The position numbers and the translations under genes are program-made. Positions 12,401 to 23,876 of a stretch of DNA of 64,000 bases are shown here, in pieces (within the stretch, counting starts at the first letter, position 1; each line of letters starts with the position of its first letter). The DNA is from Rhodocollybia butyracea. Taxonomy: Eukaryota; Basidiomycota; Agaricomycetes; Agaricales; Omphalotaceae. The notes beneath the pieces were generated by a model. That model saw only the letters and a list, made by a program, of their open reading frames with translations, was not told where the DNA came from and did no database searches. Location: positions 1-64,000 of the forward strand of contig JADNRY010000335.1 of the NCBI GenBank assembly GCA_015501585.1, given 5' to 3'.

Positions 12401-13086
12401 CTCTACTTATCTGAACGATCTCCAACAGAAGGCACTTGGGCGTTAGCAGTGGATCTATAGACTTTTTTACGCGTCAGCTTCAGAGAGAGCACACCCCAAC
12501 AATACAACTGCAACTAAGTGGTTGGCGCCACTTTCGCCCTTAGACTGATGAACGATATCTAGTGAAGATGACAAGTTACTATAGGGGGTCCGTCTGACCA
12601 TGAGTGGAGCAATACAGTACGACGATGGGACAGAGCCGTAAATAGTGATGAGGACGGAGTCACCATTATTGCATCCAAGACGAACACCGCAGATGGAAAG
12701 ATGTTGTTACAACATCATTGCGTACAAGGATTTCTTCAGACTCAGCTGAGAGTTTTGCGTTGAGACATTTTGCGTTGGCCATGGTGAGCTCGAGATCGCG
12801 GGAGATATCGGAGCAAGCAGGATGTTGGGACCTGTCAAATGCAACGACAAGAAGGGCAAAGATTGACGAAAAGTTGTTGGCCGAGGTCGCCGACGCGTCG
12901 GGAGACTAAAAGTTCAACGTTCAACGTTCAAACGTTCAAGTTGGAGGTTGCCTGCGCAGCTCGTATGACGCGCTCAGATATTGAAGGGTGAACAGAGCGA
13001 GACGATGAAATCCAACTAATATTGTTACGCGAACTGTTCGATCCAAAGCAAGGCGTCTATCTTTAGCGCCGGATCATAGGTCTTCC

Positions 13087-13861
13087 ATGTCGCGCTTGTC
13101 GCGTGCAACACTCAGCAGCCGTGGACCAAGAGACTCCGTCTTTACCCGTGGTACAGTGGACGTTTATCGAAGAGAAATCCACAGCTACAAATGTCCTGTG
13201 AATTTAGAAGAGTGTGTCGCGTCCCTCGAGGATTGCTGCGAGGAGGTGAGTTGCTTTCCCGTCCCTGTTTACTAGCTTCAACGATCTCAGTAAACTACAA
13301 GGCCTGTGAAACCCAATGCCTACTGCGAAACGGAACCCGGGATCTTCCTCGAATGACCAAAGTTCTTCAAAACCAACTGGTATGTTGATCTCTTTCTTTT
13401 CTTCGTTCGACAATTTGTTCACCTAGATCAACAGGTATTTACCCTGACATCATCATCAACATTGCGAAAGTATAAAGCAGATCTCATTGACGAAGTCGAA
13501 CCTGCAATTCTAGAGCTCGTTCAAAGAGCTCAGGTAGGGTTACAGGCTGTTGGCGAGAAAGAAAAGGCGCTGGAAATGAAAGTGCGTCTGGTCATTCCGC
13601 TGATGCTCGATGACTTACTCGACATTTATTCTAGCTCAAAGCTGCTCAAGGTCGACCAATCATACACAGTCAGACAACAGCCGCACGGAAGCTGGAAACA
13701 CGGCAATTGGCAACTCTTACGAAGCAACGAGAACGTTTGGAAGATGATCTGAAGATATTGGAACAGGAAGTCGTTTCGTTGGTGAGCCTTTGAACGTTTA
13801 AACTCTTCTTAAGTTTCGTTTCATTAAGCTATCTCAGGAACGCGACGTGTTGAAGTCATGA
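13087..13861 (+). CDS. SPC19: DASH complex subunit Spc19 (copy A, intact)
   Basis: Five exons (13087-13245, 13302-13379, 13435-13581, 13635-13781, 13838-13861) join in phase to 184 aa. The protein contains LEECVASLEDCCEE, then LLRNGTRDLPRMTKVLQNQ, then KYKADLIDEVEPAILELVQR, and ends in a coiled coil (KQRERLEDDLKILEQEVV). This is the Spc19 pattern. Spc19 is a subunit of the fungal DASH/Dam1 ring, which couples kinetochores to microtubule plus ends. Intron 1 uses a weak acceptor (CAAG) because the better AG upstream would create an immediate stop. A damaged second copy lies at 22306. The start is the first ATG, giving SVFTRGTVDVYR, as I recall from basidiomycete homologues. Confidence 0.85.
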
Positions 13862-14973
13862 CCGATGTTGGTATCGCGCCATATTCTTCAATACTATACA
13901 AGATCGACAATTCGAACTGAATCAACGTGGCCTTGCAATTCTTACCGCGTGTCCTCGAGCGTTGAACGCAAATGCTTCACTGCGGCCACACTTGTCGTAA
14001 ATGGTTCATAAACGCCTCTTATCAATATCGCCCAAACTCCATCATTCGTAAGTCATCATCGGGGCTGGTGTCGATGATTGCCCTCGAACTGGCTGGCGGC
14101 GGAAGTGTCAGTCTCGGACTTCATGCATCATGGTCAACGCGATGGCCCTGGACTTTTCTACCGTCTGTTCACGCCACTTGTTCTTCGTAACTTTGTTATA
14201 TCTTCGGGTCTAATTTGTCTTGTCAAAATACACGGTATGGATTATACGAGCAGTACTGCGGATATTTGGTGTATGAAATGTTGCATGATCAGTCTGTTTT
14301 GTTCATGATAAAAGAAGCTAAAAAACGATATTGCCATAACAAACCGTACCAGCACAAAATTTCCTCCCCGACCCTCATTCGACCTATATGTGGCTATGTG
14401 GCAGTACGGTGAGTACGTTGCTTTTATTTGAGCGGTGTAAACCAGTATTGACTACTGTTGACTATGTTGATAACGGTCGCCGATGGCCTACGCCTACACT
14501 CTTATACCACGGATATGGTAGACATAGATGCCTACCACCCGACACCATAATGAATTAGCTTCTGGAGATTCCCGAAATCCATAATAGGATTCCGTCTCGT
14601 TGTGTTTTATGCCTTCAAGGTCTCCCCGTTGGCATTTCTGTTCATCGTTCGTTGCATGATTAGTTTGAGTACTTGAACTATCGCTTCCCTTTGTTTGGTT
14701 TACAAGTTGAAAACACCAATCCGCCTGTTTAGGATACAAATCAGAATACTAATGGCCTGCATTTGCTTGATACTGGGACAGTAAAGGTTATGGTAGTTTT
14801 AGAGTGTCAAGATAATTCCAAAAGTTCAAGCTGCGGGATACGGTGTTTGGAGGACTTGCTAGCCCCCCGCTGGCCGCATCCGTACTCCAGATGTGCTCAG
14901 AAGATTCCGAGATTCCGAGATTCCGAGTTCGTTCACTGTGGCGCTCAAAGGAGTCACGTGAACATTTACTCCT
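13862..14973. other. Intergenic DNA between SPC19 and HNH-like copy 1
   Basis: About 1.1 kb that aligns with 23075-23876 in block B. Small open frames on both strands are not conserved between the two copies, so I see no gene. It should contain the SPC19 3' end and the promoter of the HNH-like gene. Confidence 0.5.
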
Positions 14974-16494
14974 ATGTCGAAACTCATTCAAGGACGCGTG
15001 AAAATAGCTCAACCATGCGATATTCCAAAGCTACATGCCTTAGACCCTCCGCCGCAATTGCCGGGCTACATCCCAGAGACAGACTCTATCTACCCGAGAA
15101 GCTCTCCCTCCCTTGTAACTGATGACATGCTCAAGATCGACCACCACGGCGACTTTTTCACAGGCAGGCTGACACCAGGTTTAGAGAAAGCACATATTAT
15201 TGATGCAGCTGGTAGTGACGCTGTTCAAGTAGTTGGGTGCCTCTCCTTGCATCCTTCCATGCACTGATGAGAGCTTGAATATATCCAGGCAAAGGCCCTA
15301 ATTGATCTTGGAATTGTACCCGAGTCGCACCATGAAACTTTCAATCTTGAGCATCTCTCTAACTCGATATGCGGTATACTGTTCTATGTTTGAGCCATGT
15401 TACACAATACTGACTAAAAGAATAGTATCCGATGACCTCCATCCCCTATATGATAAATACGCGATATATGCCTACTTGCCATCTGACACCATGATGGATG
15501 GGCTAATCGCCTTCATCGAAGAGTGCCACAAGGATATGCAATACATACTTGATTTCGTTAGTCCTTGGTTTGAGGTGAAAGAATGCAAATTCATGGTGCG
15601 TTTCTTTTCTACATATCTGAAACCCAAGCTCTCAACGCCAAACTAGGACCTTATGCCTAAACACCTCTGGAAATTTCCTACCTATGAAATTGGTATTCTA
15701 CTCCCTGACCATTTTCTACCTTTTGAACAAGAACTATACATCAGAGACCTAGCCACATCTCCTATCTCCTATGTCAGGACCAAAATCATCGATAAAGAGC
15801 TTCAGATTATTTCTGATAAACCAGACGTCGAACCAGTCATCTACCCACCCTTCTCCCACTCTACCCACCGTTCATTGGACGAGGACGTCAATCCCTTCTT
15901 TGTTTGCATCAATGCTAGTGGCAAGTATGAACATCACTGTCGGAAATACGGGAATGGCACGATGTCCCCTCGAGTAGACGCTCTGTTCCAGAAAGCTGTA
16001 AAGATCACGGATTTGATCTATACTAAGCATGAAACTACGCCTGGTTCCGAGTGTGCGCTGCGCGAAGCCCGTACTGAAGCCAAAATGGAGCGTGAAAAGA
16101 AGAGGAAGAGAGAGGAGGAGGAGGAGGAGGAGTATGCACGGTCCCGCTCAAGGATGTATGATGGTTCATTAGAGACTGTTGAAGGTAAGCTGAAGTTTCT
16201 TGGAGGTGGTGAATCAACGATTGATTCATGCTAGATATGGATGAGGAGGCTGCATCCGATGCTGATGGTGATGACCTAGTTGCCCAGTGGGATGCGATCA
16301 CAAAAGAACTAGAACGGGATGACTTGTCGCTTAGAGAACGGTCATCATTGAACATCCGACGCTTATTTCTTGGAAAAAGTCAGTTCAGTCATTGCATCGA
16401 GTCTAGTTGGGTCTTTACATATCCTTATTTGTTCTACTTAGCTCGTGAGATACCGCATCTTCCTGGAGTGCCAGACCCTCCACGTATCTCCTAA
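14974..16494 (+). CDS. HNH_2-type nuclease-like protein, copy 1
   Basis: Six exons (14974-15228, 15289-15373, 15426-15595, 15647-16184, 16235-16378, 16442-16494) join in phase to 414 aa. The three HNH elements fall in order: KAHIIDAAGSD at the end of exon 1, LSNSIC at the end of exon 2, and DDLHPLYDKYAIYAYLP at the start of exon 3. This resembles the HNH_2 family (His-Asn-His), where the histidines bind metal and activate water. The rest is fungus-specific: EIGILLPDHFLPFEQELYI, KYEHHCRKYGNG, an Arg/Glu-rich low-complexity segment, and a tail with QWDAITKELERDDLS and PHLPGVPDPP. No signal peptide is seen. The biological role is unknown. The copy is intact and closely related to copy 2; nuclease activity is inferred from motif layout only. 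Confidence 0.78.
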
Positions 16495-16755
16495 ATATCT
16501 TACGAGTCTGGACACTCTTCCTTCCTCACGCAGCATTTTCTTTTTGTTGCCTCAATAAAGACTAGTAATTAAATAAAGGATCGTAGTTGCTCACACATAC
16601 AATTAAGATCTTACAAAATTTGATTTCGGAAGGTGGTCACACTTAGAAAGTGCTCGAAATGGTACAGTATAATAGTGCATAATAAACGATAGGATAAAAG
16701 AATAAATATTTCCGTAGTACGATGAGAATTTGTGGAGTTAATGGCCCAACATACT

Positions 16756-19429
16756 CTAATAACCAATAAGATCCAAGCAATAGTCAATGTACTGAGGTGG
16801 AATCAAGTAGGGGGCATTGCTAATCTTCATGAGAATTGCCACATGATCCTTCTTGCCAAGGGTCCGCTTTAGTGTGTTCTTAACTCGTTCCCCTATGGGC
16901 AGATTGATGCTCTTGTCAGGATTAAACGAGGTCAATGACCGAGTTCGCCTCAATCTTGGCAATCTTGCCTTGGTCTGTGGGAGATTCTGCATATTATGGC
17001 ATTCACTGGTATGATTGTGGGCACCAGGGCATCTATAAGTGTGATTCTGTTCCGAATAGGTCTGGTAATTCATGTATGCCTTGGACTGTTCCAGAGGAAC
17101 ACCGGTATATCCATTATCTTTTAATTCAAATTTCAAAAATAAGGAAAATTTAAACATGAAGATGTGTGCTACTTACAACGATCCTGTAAATTGGAAAATT
17201 GTAGAGCTTGTCTTGGAACAAATTCCCAATTATCACCCACATCCTCTGGATGTAAATATTATTGTTACGGATTTACAATTTGATGTAAAACTTACCTTTG
17301 TTTGGAGGATATTCCTCACAGAACTCTTCCAAATCTAGTATCTCAAAGCCTTCATCACCAGGAACCTCAAATATTGGATACCCTTGACTTTGTGCATATT
17401 TTGATTCCGTAGGATCGAACCCACGGTATCGTATGTATTCTGAGGCAGCCAAATACTGTAGGTTGTCCCAACTGTCTCCATGCACAGATGTATATAACGG
17501 CGGAAGGGTTCCCAGAAGTGCTTGGGTTTCCTGATTCATAGGAATTGACCCCAGTGGGTCCATAGACCAGAAATATGGAGGATCACCTAAGCAAAAGTGT
17601 GGGATAGATGAAATGTTGAACTCCCTCACTGGAGCAATAAATAAATAAATATCATGGCTCAGGTTATTGGCAGCCTGATCATATTCAGGTAGTATTCTCC
17701 AGAAAAGTAAAGAGATCTGAATCCTTGAGCCAATCACAACTAGGATGCACAGGTTGAGTCAAGCCTTGACTGGAGAAGGAAATATTTACCATGATTTGTA
17801 GGTATATTACTAAAATTAGCAGCTTGTGCAATCCATGCTGCCTTAAGGCAATCATTTGATGGTCCAGACTCCATATCAATGTCAAGGACAAAATTTGGAC
17901 GAAAAAAGCGGTCCCCTGAGGTGTAGTTGACTCTGTATGTTATATTTATCAATGGTTCATCTGCAGAGCCCAGAAACATTACCGTGCCCATCCATCCACA
18001 CCGTTCACCGAGCAACGCAACATGCGAGCTTTATTGTAAGGGTCGTCCAACTTCCATTCTGAAATTGAATAAGTAACCTCCTGCTTGAGCTGTGCTTGTG
18101 CAAAGGGTTTCTGAAAGGCCAATAATTAATTGAAAACATCGGTGAAAAATGACTCCAAAATTTACAGGCAATACGTACATCTCCTCCGCTCCAGACTGAC
18201 CCAAAAGACACCCCAGAAAAAGTATCCTTAAGGTCCACAGGCTGTAGATGTTTGCCTGCATTTGATTGCGCTATCAACCACTCAACATTTCCAAAATGGC
18301 TCTCGATATGTTTGATAATGGCTTCATCTGAGGCATATTCATGGAACCTGAGCGCAGGAGCCCATTGTTCAGGCACTCTGATTTCTTTCAGGGAATATCC
18401 TATTCGAATCTGGCTGTCAGGATAGTCAGGACCTTGATCAGGACCAAGACATATTAGTCCAGATGCTGGTTGCATCCAATACTGTCCTGGATAAATTCCC
18501 TTCAACAAGAATAGCCATTAGTTTGATCGCATATGATTTGAAATATAAGGCTCACTGCATTTGTGTCGCCTAATGACAGGAGTGCTCGCAGGGAATCTAT
18601 TGTCTAGAAGATATAGTAAAAACCAAGTCAAAACAAAGTGTGTTAAACAGCTGGTGAACAAGTAGGTACCATGCGATGATTGAGATATGCATATGCCATT
18701 GGTCTGGACATGAATGAGTCCAAAACGTCCTCATAGGGAATAAGATCTATAACAATCCAATGACAATTAGTGCCAGTGAAAATTTCATAGTATGAAAAAA
18801 AGTAGTTACCATCATGGAATATCATCGCTGGTAAGTCCCACTGGATGACTCCGTACAGCTGTGCCAGATTTGGGCTCCTGCAATATTTATGGCAGTAAGT
18901 AGAGGGTTCAGCTGTGCACCAAAGATTGTACCGGATGCGGGAGTATTGGAATAATTCATGTTCAAATGCCTGATAAATGATAAGTGTCGAGTGAGAAATA
19001 CAATTCACACAGAAATTATCTCACCTCCCTCGCTTTCGGACCTTCGTATGTGACCACTGTATATCGATCTGACTTGAATTTCACGGCCCTTACTGTCTGG
19101 GAAACCAGTATCGAATCATCGGTGTCCTGGAACTCAGAGTGCGCAGTTGTACCAAGGAGATAAATGTCGCTCATATCAATGATAGGAAACTACATTTAGA
19201 CTCGGACGTCAGGAAATTCAAAAGACACTCAGGACACTCAGGCTCTGTCGAATATTTGGGGTTCAAGAGCTAACGGTGGGAGTTCACGCACTTTTTTGCC
19301 CCGCCCAACCTTGATTTGAGCCCTGCCCTGATGGTAATTGTTGACTACGAGGTCCCGACCAACCGCATTGATTTCTGACCCTAATATTGTAAAATTGGAC
19401 GAATCTTCAAAAAATTTGTGGGATGCCAT
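16756..19429 (-). CDS. Unknown protein with kinase-like N-terminal lobe (10 exons)
   Basis: Ten exons join in phase to about 661 aa: 19429-19292, 19189-19025, 18969-18810, 18746-18670, 18603-18556, 18499-18179, 18110-17983, 17932-17790, 17739-17296, 17117-16756. It opens with FFEDSSNFTILGSEINAVG, a motif I associate with basidiomycete accessory proteins (NACHT- or kinase-like). It then has VVTYEGPKAREAFEHEL and QLYGVIQWDLPAMIFHDDL, which resemble the helix-C to hinge region of a protein kinase fold. No HRD or DFG motif follows, so at most this is a degenerate kinase-like lobe. The remaining 450 residues (SGGD, GDRFFRPNFVLDIDM, SWDNLQYLAASEYIRYRG) are unrecognised; the C-terminus is basic. An alternative start lies at 19450. 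The gene sits between duplicated blocks A and B and on the opposite strand. Confidence 0.7.
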
Positions 19430-20437
19430 GGAATAGCAATGGATTGGCAATGGAATACAGCTACAAAGCGAGGAGGCGAAAGCTTTTGTAAATAAAGGCT
19501 GGATAAAGGCTGTTCACAGAACCTCACACAGGGTGAGTTTCACTGATGATATAAATATACTGTAACTGCCTTCTCTACAAATACACTTTGGCTCATACTC
19601 AGCCTTTGTACTGCCAGGTTGCCGAGCTTGTAGAAACGACTCGGTCAGATTGCAGTCACAGTCAGATGTTTGAATCTATGAGAATAGCAACTCCAATCAA
19701 AATGGCAGGTTTTCCTGATGGTAACAGATCGAATTTCAGAGCTTTCAATGCAAAGCCTTGAGATAGATGGTGTAGCATGGAAACACCGATTCTATTGGTT
19801 GTGTACCATACGTAGTCAAACCAGTCAGCTGTGCACCTCTGTGTACGGCCCCAATTTTTCACTTCAACGCATGACAGTCGATTGAAGTGTCGGGCTCCTC
19901 GCTCAAGGCTCTTTCACGAACGCTATAAGCGTAGGTATGGTGATATCCTTGTTATATCGGATATTGAATGAGCTCCATTTGCTAACCTCTTTCTGGACCA
20001 ATGCAAATTTAAGCAGTGCTTTCGCAGCTAAACTATTCGAAAAAATATGTACCAGCATTGGGATCATGGACAGTTTGCACATATCAAGCTGTGGCGTTTA
20101 AGACAGTTTGGGTCCTACACATATAAAAATTATCGCATACTTAGTCGCTCATTCAAGTGAGACGTACCATTATATTCGCAGAAATGCGCTATACTTTTTG
20201 CTATTTGTTCCCATGTGTACTGGATATAGTTTGTACCTGGTGACGATCCGAAACAACTTCCGCCTCCGTTCATGGCGCAGAACAAATCCGCATGCTTGTC
20301 ACTACTTCTTTTCCAGCCCTGGTCTCCTCGATTTGGACAAGTATAGCTATGGTTAAGTATTTTTAAACTGGGCTTCCCGACTAAATCACAGAAACAAGCT
20401 CCGAAAAAAGCTCAGCGTCAATGACAGGAAGTTTTTT
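19430..20437. other. Gene-free junction region left of block B
   Basis: No recognised gene. The first few hundred bases probably contain the promoter of the preceding minus-strand gene. A short F-box relic lies at 20303-20356. Confidence 0.5.
20303..20356 (+). pseudogene. Relic of the F-box-like gene
   Basis: About 52 bases align with 10870-10921 inside the F-box gene, sharing runs such as CTTCTTTTCCAGCCCT and ending at the same TATGGTT. It translates to SSPGLLDLDKYSYG against FPALVSLKLDKYNYG. It shows that block B's ancestor reached into the F-box gene before a deletion removed the rest. Confidence 0.6.
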
Positions 20438-20708
20438 ACGTTCAGAGAAACACACCTCTTCAATACAGCTGGGATTAAGGCTGCTTAGTGGTTGATACCA
20501 CCTTCGCTCTTAGACTGATGAACGATATCTAGCAAAGATGATAAGTTATAGGAGGTTCCATCTGAGCAATCCCAATTCAGTCCGACAATGAGACAGAGCT
20601 TGTCAATAGTGGTCAGGACGGGGACACCGTTGTTGCATTCAAGACGAACTCCGCAGATGGAAAGATGTCGTTACAGCCCCATTGCGTACTAGATGGCCCG
20701 GGAAGAAG

Positions 20709-21270
20709 CAGACTCCTTCCCATTCGCTCTACGAGCTTTTACTACTAGTAGACCGAGATGCCGATTTTTTGATGTATTACTTAATCTTGAACTTTAATCT
20801 ATCTTTTTTTAAGCTCGCAGAGCGACTGGCGTAATATGCGTGGGAGCGTTGTGCTTGTTTGGCACCGGCGCCTTTTTAAACCGAGCACCCACGCGTTTCC
20901 CAGTTCTCATCGCTCTCATCGGAGCCATTCCCATCCTCGAATAAGACTTGTGTGACCCATGGCTGAGATGGTACATTTGAAATACTGAACAGATCATCCA
21001 AATCCGAGCTGTCATCATTGTCACTTGGTGGTTCCTCATTGAATGTACCAGTTTCAGCCTGGGTGTGTCGTTGGTGAATAGAATTTGCATTTTATTAGAG
21101 TAAAAAGGCGCCGGTGCCAAACAAGCACAACGCTCCCACGCATATTACGCCAGTCGCTCTGCGAGCTTAAAAAAAGATAGATTAAAGTTCAAGATTAAGT
21201 AATACATCAAAAAATCGGCATCTCGGTCTACTAGTAGTAAAAGCTTGTAGAGCGAATGGGAAGGAGTCTG
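20709..21270. mobile_element. Mutator-type MITE with 170-bp inverted repeats and 9-bp target duplication
   Basis: The arms 20709-20878 and 21101-21270 are reverse complements over 170 bp with equal length and about one mismatch (the only one I found is near 20740). The ends are CAGACTCCTTCC and GGAAGGAGTCTG. The element is flanked on both sides by GGGAAGAAG (20700-20708 and 21271-21279), a 9-bp target-site duplication. Long inverted repeats with a 9-bp duplication are typical of Mutator-like elements. The 222-bp centre has no credible coding frame, so the element is non-autonomous. The near identity of the arms suggests recent movement. Confidence 0.88.
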
Positions 21271-21279
21271 GGGAAGAAG

Positions 21280-22305
21280 GCGAGTGAATTAAAGTAAAAA
21301 TCAGACGTAACATGTATACACGGATAAGTGTCAGGTATTCCGGATGTATTCCGGATAGAGTGGCATGGTAGGGCCCGTATCTGGATAGAGTTGGTTGGGG
21401 GAATCAGTTAAAACGAAGGAGGGAACGGTTACAAGCACGGCAACAATGAGGAACATGCAAGTGGAAACCATGGGTTTTGAGATTCTCCTCAGGCTGGGGA
21501 ATAGCAAGGCATTCAATCTTGCCAGTCGTATTGAGGGTTCATGCATTAATGCCGAATTTGCATTTGCGTTTGGGGCTGAGGTTTTGTGGGAGGTAAAACT
21601 ACGGTCTAGATGCGTCCATGAGTGAGATGAGACTGGACCAAGAGAAAGTCAAACACCACAGGGAGTGCTGTGTCTTGAGGCTTTAAAAGAGAATAAAGCA
21701 AGGTCATAGCGCTATGAGGGTAGTCTCAAGCTGCTCAAGCTGAAATTTTTGAAAAAAGTCGATACCTGTTAGCAAGTTACGAGGAACAAGAGAGTCAGAT
21801 GAACAATGATACTGTCCGCTACCATATGCTACAGCGCAGAGGCGGATAAGCATGATACTAATAAGAATTTGATACTGTCAATCTAGGTCCATGCATGGGT
21901 TCAATGGGATCAAAGGGGCCTTTGTTTTTGAGAACTTGAATGTCGAACTTGTCTCAAAACCAGCAGCTAGAATGTCTTGCTTTAGTGATAGTTGGCGAGG
22001 GTATGTATCTCGAGATGACAATGACGTACAACGATTTCTTCAGCTCTGAGTTCTGCGTTGACCATGGTGAGTTCTAACAAGGATCGGAAAAAGCAGAACG
22101 ACCTGTACAATGCAATGACAAGAAGGGCAAAGACTGATGAAAAGCAGCAGAAAGGTTCTGGGCCGAGGTCATCAACACGTCGGGAAGTGACTTTGGAGCC
22201 TGAGTGCGTGAGCGCGTACTCTTGAGCATCGATCCTGGATGATTTATGTAATGAAAGGAAAGCAAGGCGTCTATTTCTAGCGCCAGGATCAATAGGTCTT
22301 CTTCC
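21280..22305. other. Gene-free DNA between MITE and SPC19 copy B
   Basis: No gene seen. A segment near 21780-21860 resembles 30885-30960 (shared words such as CTACAGCGCAGAGGCG and its near-match), indicating a further small duplication. From about 22020 it aligns with 12720-13086 of block A. Confidence 0.5.
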
Positions 22306-23074
22306 ATGTTGTGCTTCTCGCGTGGAACACTCAGCCATGGACCAGGAGACTCCATCTTTACCCATGGTATAGTGGACATCTCTCGAGGACACATCAGCAG
22401 CTACAAATCTCCGGTGAATTCAGAAGAGTGTATTGCGTCCCTTGAGGATTGCTGCGAGGCTCAGGAGGTGAGCTGCTTTCCCGTCTTGTTTACTGGCTTC
22501 AATATCCTCAGTAAATCTCAAGGCCTGTGAAACCCAATACCTACTGCGAGACGGAACCCATGATCTGCCTCAAATGACCAAAGTTCTTCAAAATCAATTG
22601 GTATGGTTGATCTCCTTTTCTTTGTGCGACAATTTTTTTCACCTAGATCAACAAGTATTTGCCCTGACGCCATCATCAACGTTGCAAAAGTATAAAGCAA
22701 ATCTCATTGATGAACTCGAACCTTCAATTCTAGAGCTCGTTCAAAGAGCTCAGGTAGGGTTACAGGCTGTTGACAAGAAAGCAAAGGCGCTGGAAATGAA
22801 AGTGCGTCTGGTCATTCTGCTGATGCTCGATGACTTACTCAACGTTTATTCTAGCTCACAGCTGCTCCAAGTCGACCAGTTATAAATAGTCAGATAACAG
22901 CAGCACAGAAGCTAGAAGCACGCCAATTGGTAGCCCTTGCGAAGCAAAGAGAACATTTGGAAGATGATCTGAAGATGTTGGAACAGGATGTCGTTGCGTC
23001 AGTGAGCCCTTGAATTCTTGTTGAGTATCGTTTCATTTAAGCTATCTCAGGAACGCGAAGTGTTGAAGTCATGA
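22306..23074 (+). pseudogene. SPC19: SPC19 copy B, probably inactivated at intron 2 acceptor
   Basis: Exons corresponding to copy A are recognisable: 22306-22467, 22523-22600, about 22655-22801, 22855-23001 and the terminal exon ending at 23074. Proteins align well (SLEDCCEAQE, LLRDGTHDLPQMTKVLQNQ, KYKANLIDELEPSILELVQR). In copy A intron 2 ends with ACAG before GTATTT. In copy B the same place reads ACAA before GTATTT, so the AG is shifted one base into the exon. Using it, or the upstream CTAG, gives an early stop. The other joints look usable. Either the copy is non-functional or an unusual splice choice rescues it. Confidence 0.75.
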
Positions 23075-23876
23075 CCGATCTTCATTGTATTGAAGGATAT
23101 GGCATGGTACCAAGGCACTGGCTGGCTTTGAGACTCTTACCACATGTCCTCGTGCGTTGGGCACAAATCCTTCACTGCGGCCACTTGTCGTCAATGATTC
23201 ATAACAGCCTCTTATCAATATCACCCCAAGCTCCATCGTTCGTGACAAGACATCATGATTGGTACTTGCCCTCAAACTGGCCACTTGTTGTGCGTATACT
23301 CCCATGTATCTTTGCACCTAATTTGTCTTGTTGAGGTATACGGTATGGACTATATGAGTGGTACTACGGATACGCGGTGTATAAATTGTTGCATGAGTGT
23401 TTTGTTTGATACAAGAAGCTAAAAAACAATATTGTCATATGATACTTAACAAACTGTACAAGCGCAAGGTTTCCTTCTACAAGATTCTCATTCGAGTTAT
23501 GTATATGCAGTACCGTGAGTACATTGCTTCGTGAGTACATTGCTTTTGTCTGAGCTGTGTAAACCAGTATTGACTACCGATGACTATCTGGATAACAGTC
23601 GCCGATGGCCTATATTCTTATGAGATATGGTAGACATGGATACCTACCATCCAACACCATAATGGATTAGATTCTCGAAACTCGTAATAGGCTTTCGTCT
23701 CCTTGTGTTTTATATTTTCGAGGGTTCCCCATCTCTGGAGGAAAGTTATGAACTGTGAAGATCGCGCTTTTGTATAAAAATCAAGTCCAAGCTGTGGGGA
23801 TACAACGTCTGGAGGACTTGATCAACTGCCAATGCCGACAATCCAAGTCGAAGGAGTCATGTGGATATTTACTCCT
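23075..23876. other. Intergenic DNA, block B counterpart of 13862-14973
   Basis: Shorter than the block A counterpart. The open frames present are not conserved with block A, so I call no gene. It holds the presumed promoter of HNH-like copy 2. Confidence 0.5.

Larger units (their letters stand above)
11824..13086. other. Intergenic region with one HNH-gene relic
   Basis: This holds the F-box 3' region, an 18-bp palindrome (12030-12047), a short A-run near 12139, and a fragment of the HNH-like gene family (12173-12400). From about 12475 it aligns with DNA from about 20438 onward, marking the left limit of duplicated block A. No intact gene is seen. Confidence 0.6.
12475..16555. repeat. Segmental duplication, block A (SPC19 + HNH-like gene)
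   Basis: The block aligns in order with block B at about 20438-25515. Shared landmarks include the run TTAGACTGATGAACGATAT (12540 and 20512), both SPC19 copies, both HNH-like genes and their 3' ends. Boundaries are approximate because they were set by eye. Block B is longer mainly because of a transposon insertion. Confidence 0.8.

Noticed and set aside
20879..21100. Gene inside the 562-bp MITE
   Set aside because: Only a short frame that overlaps the inverted repeat arm; no motif.
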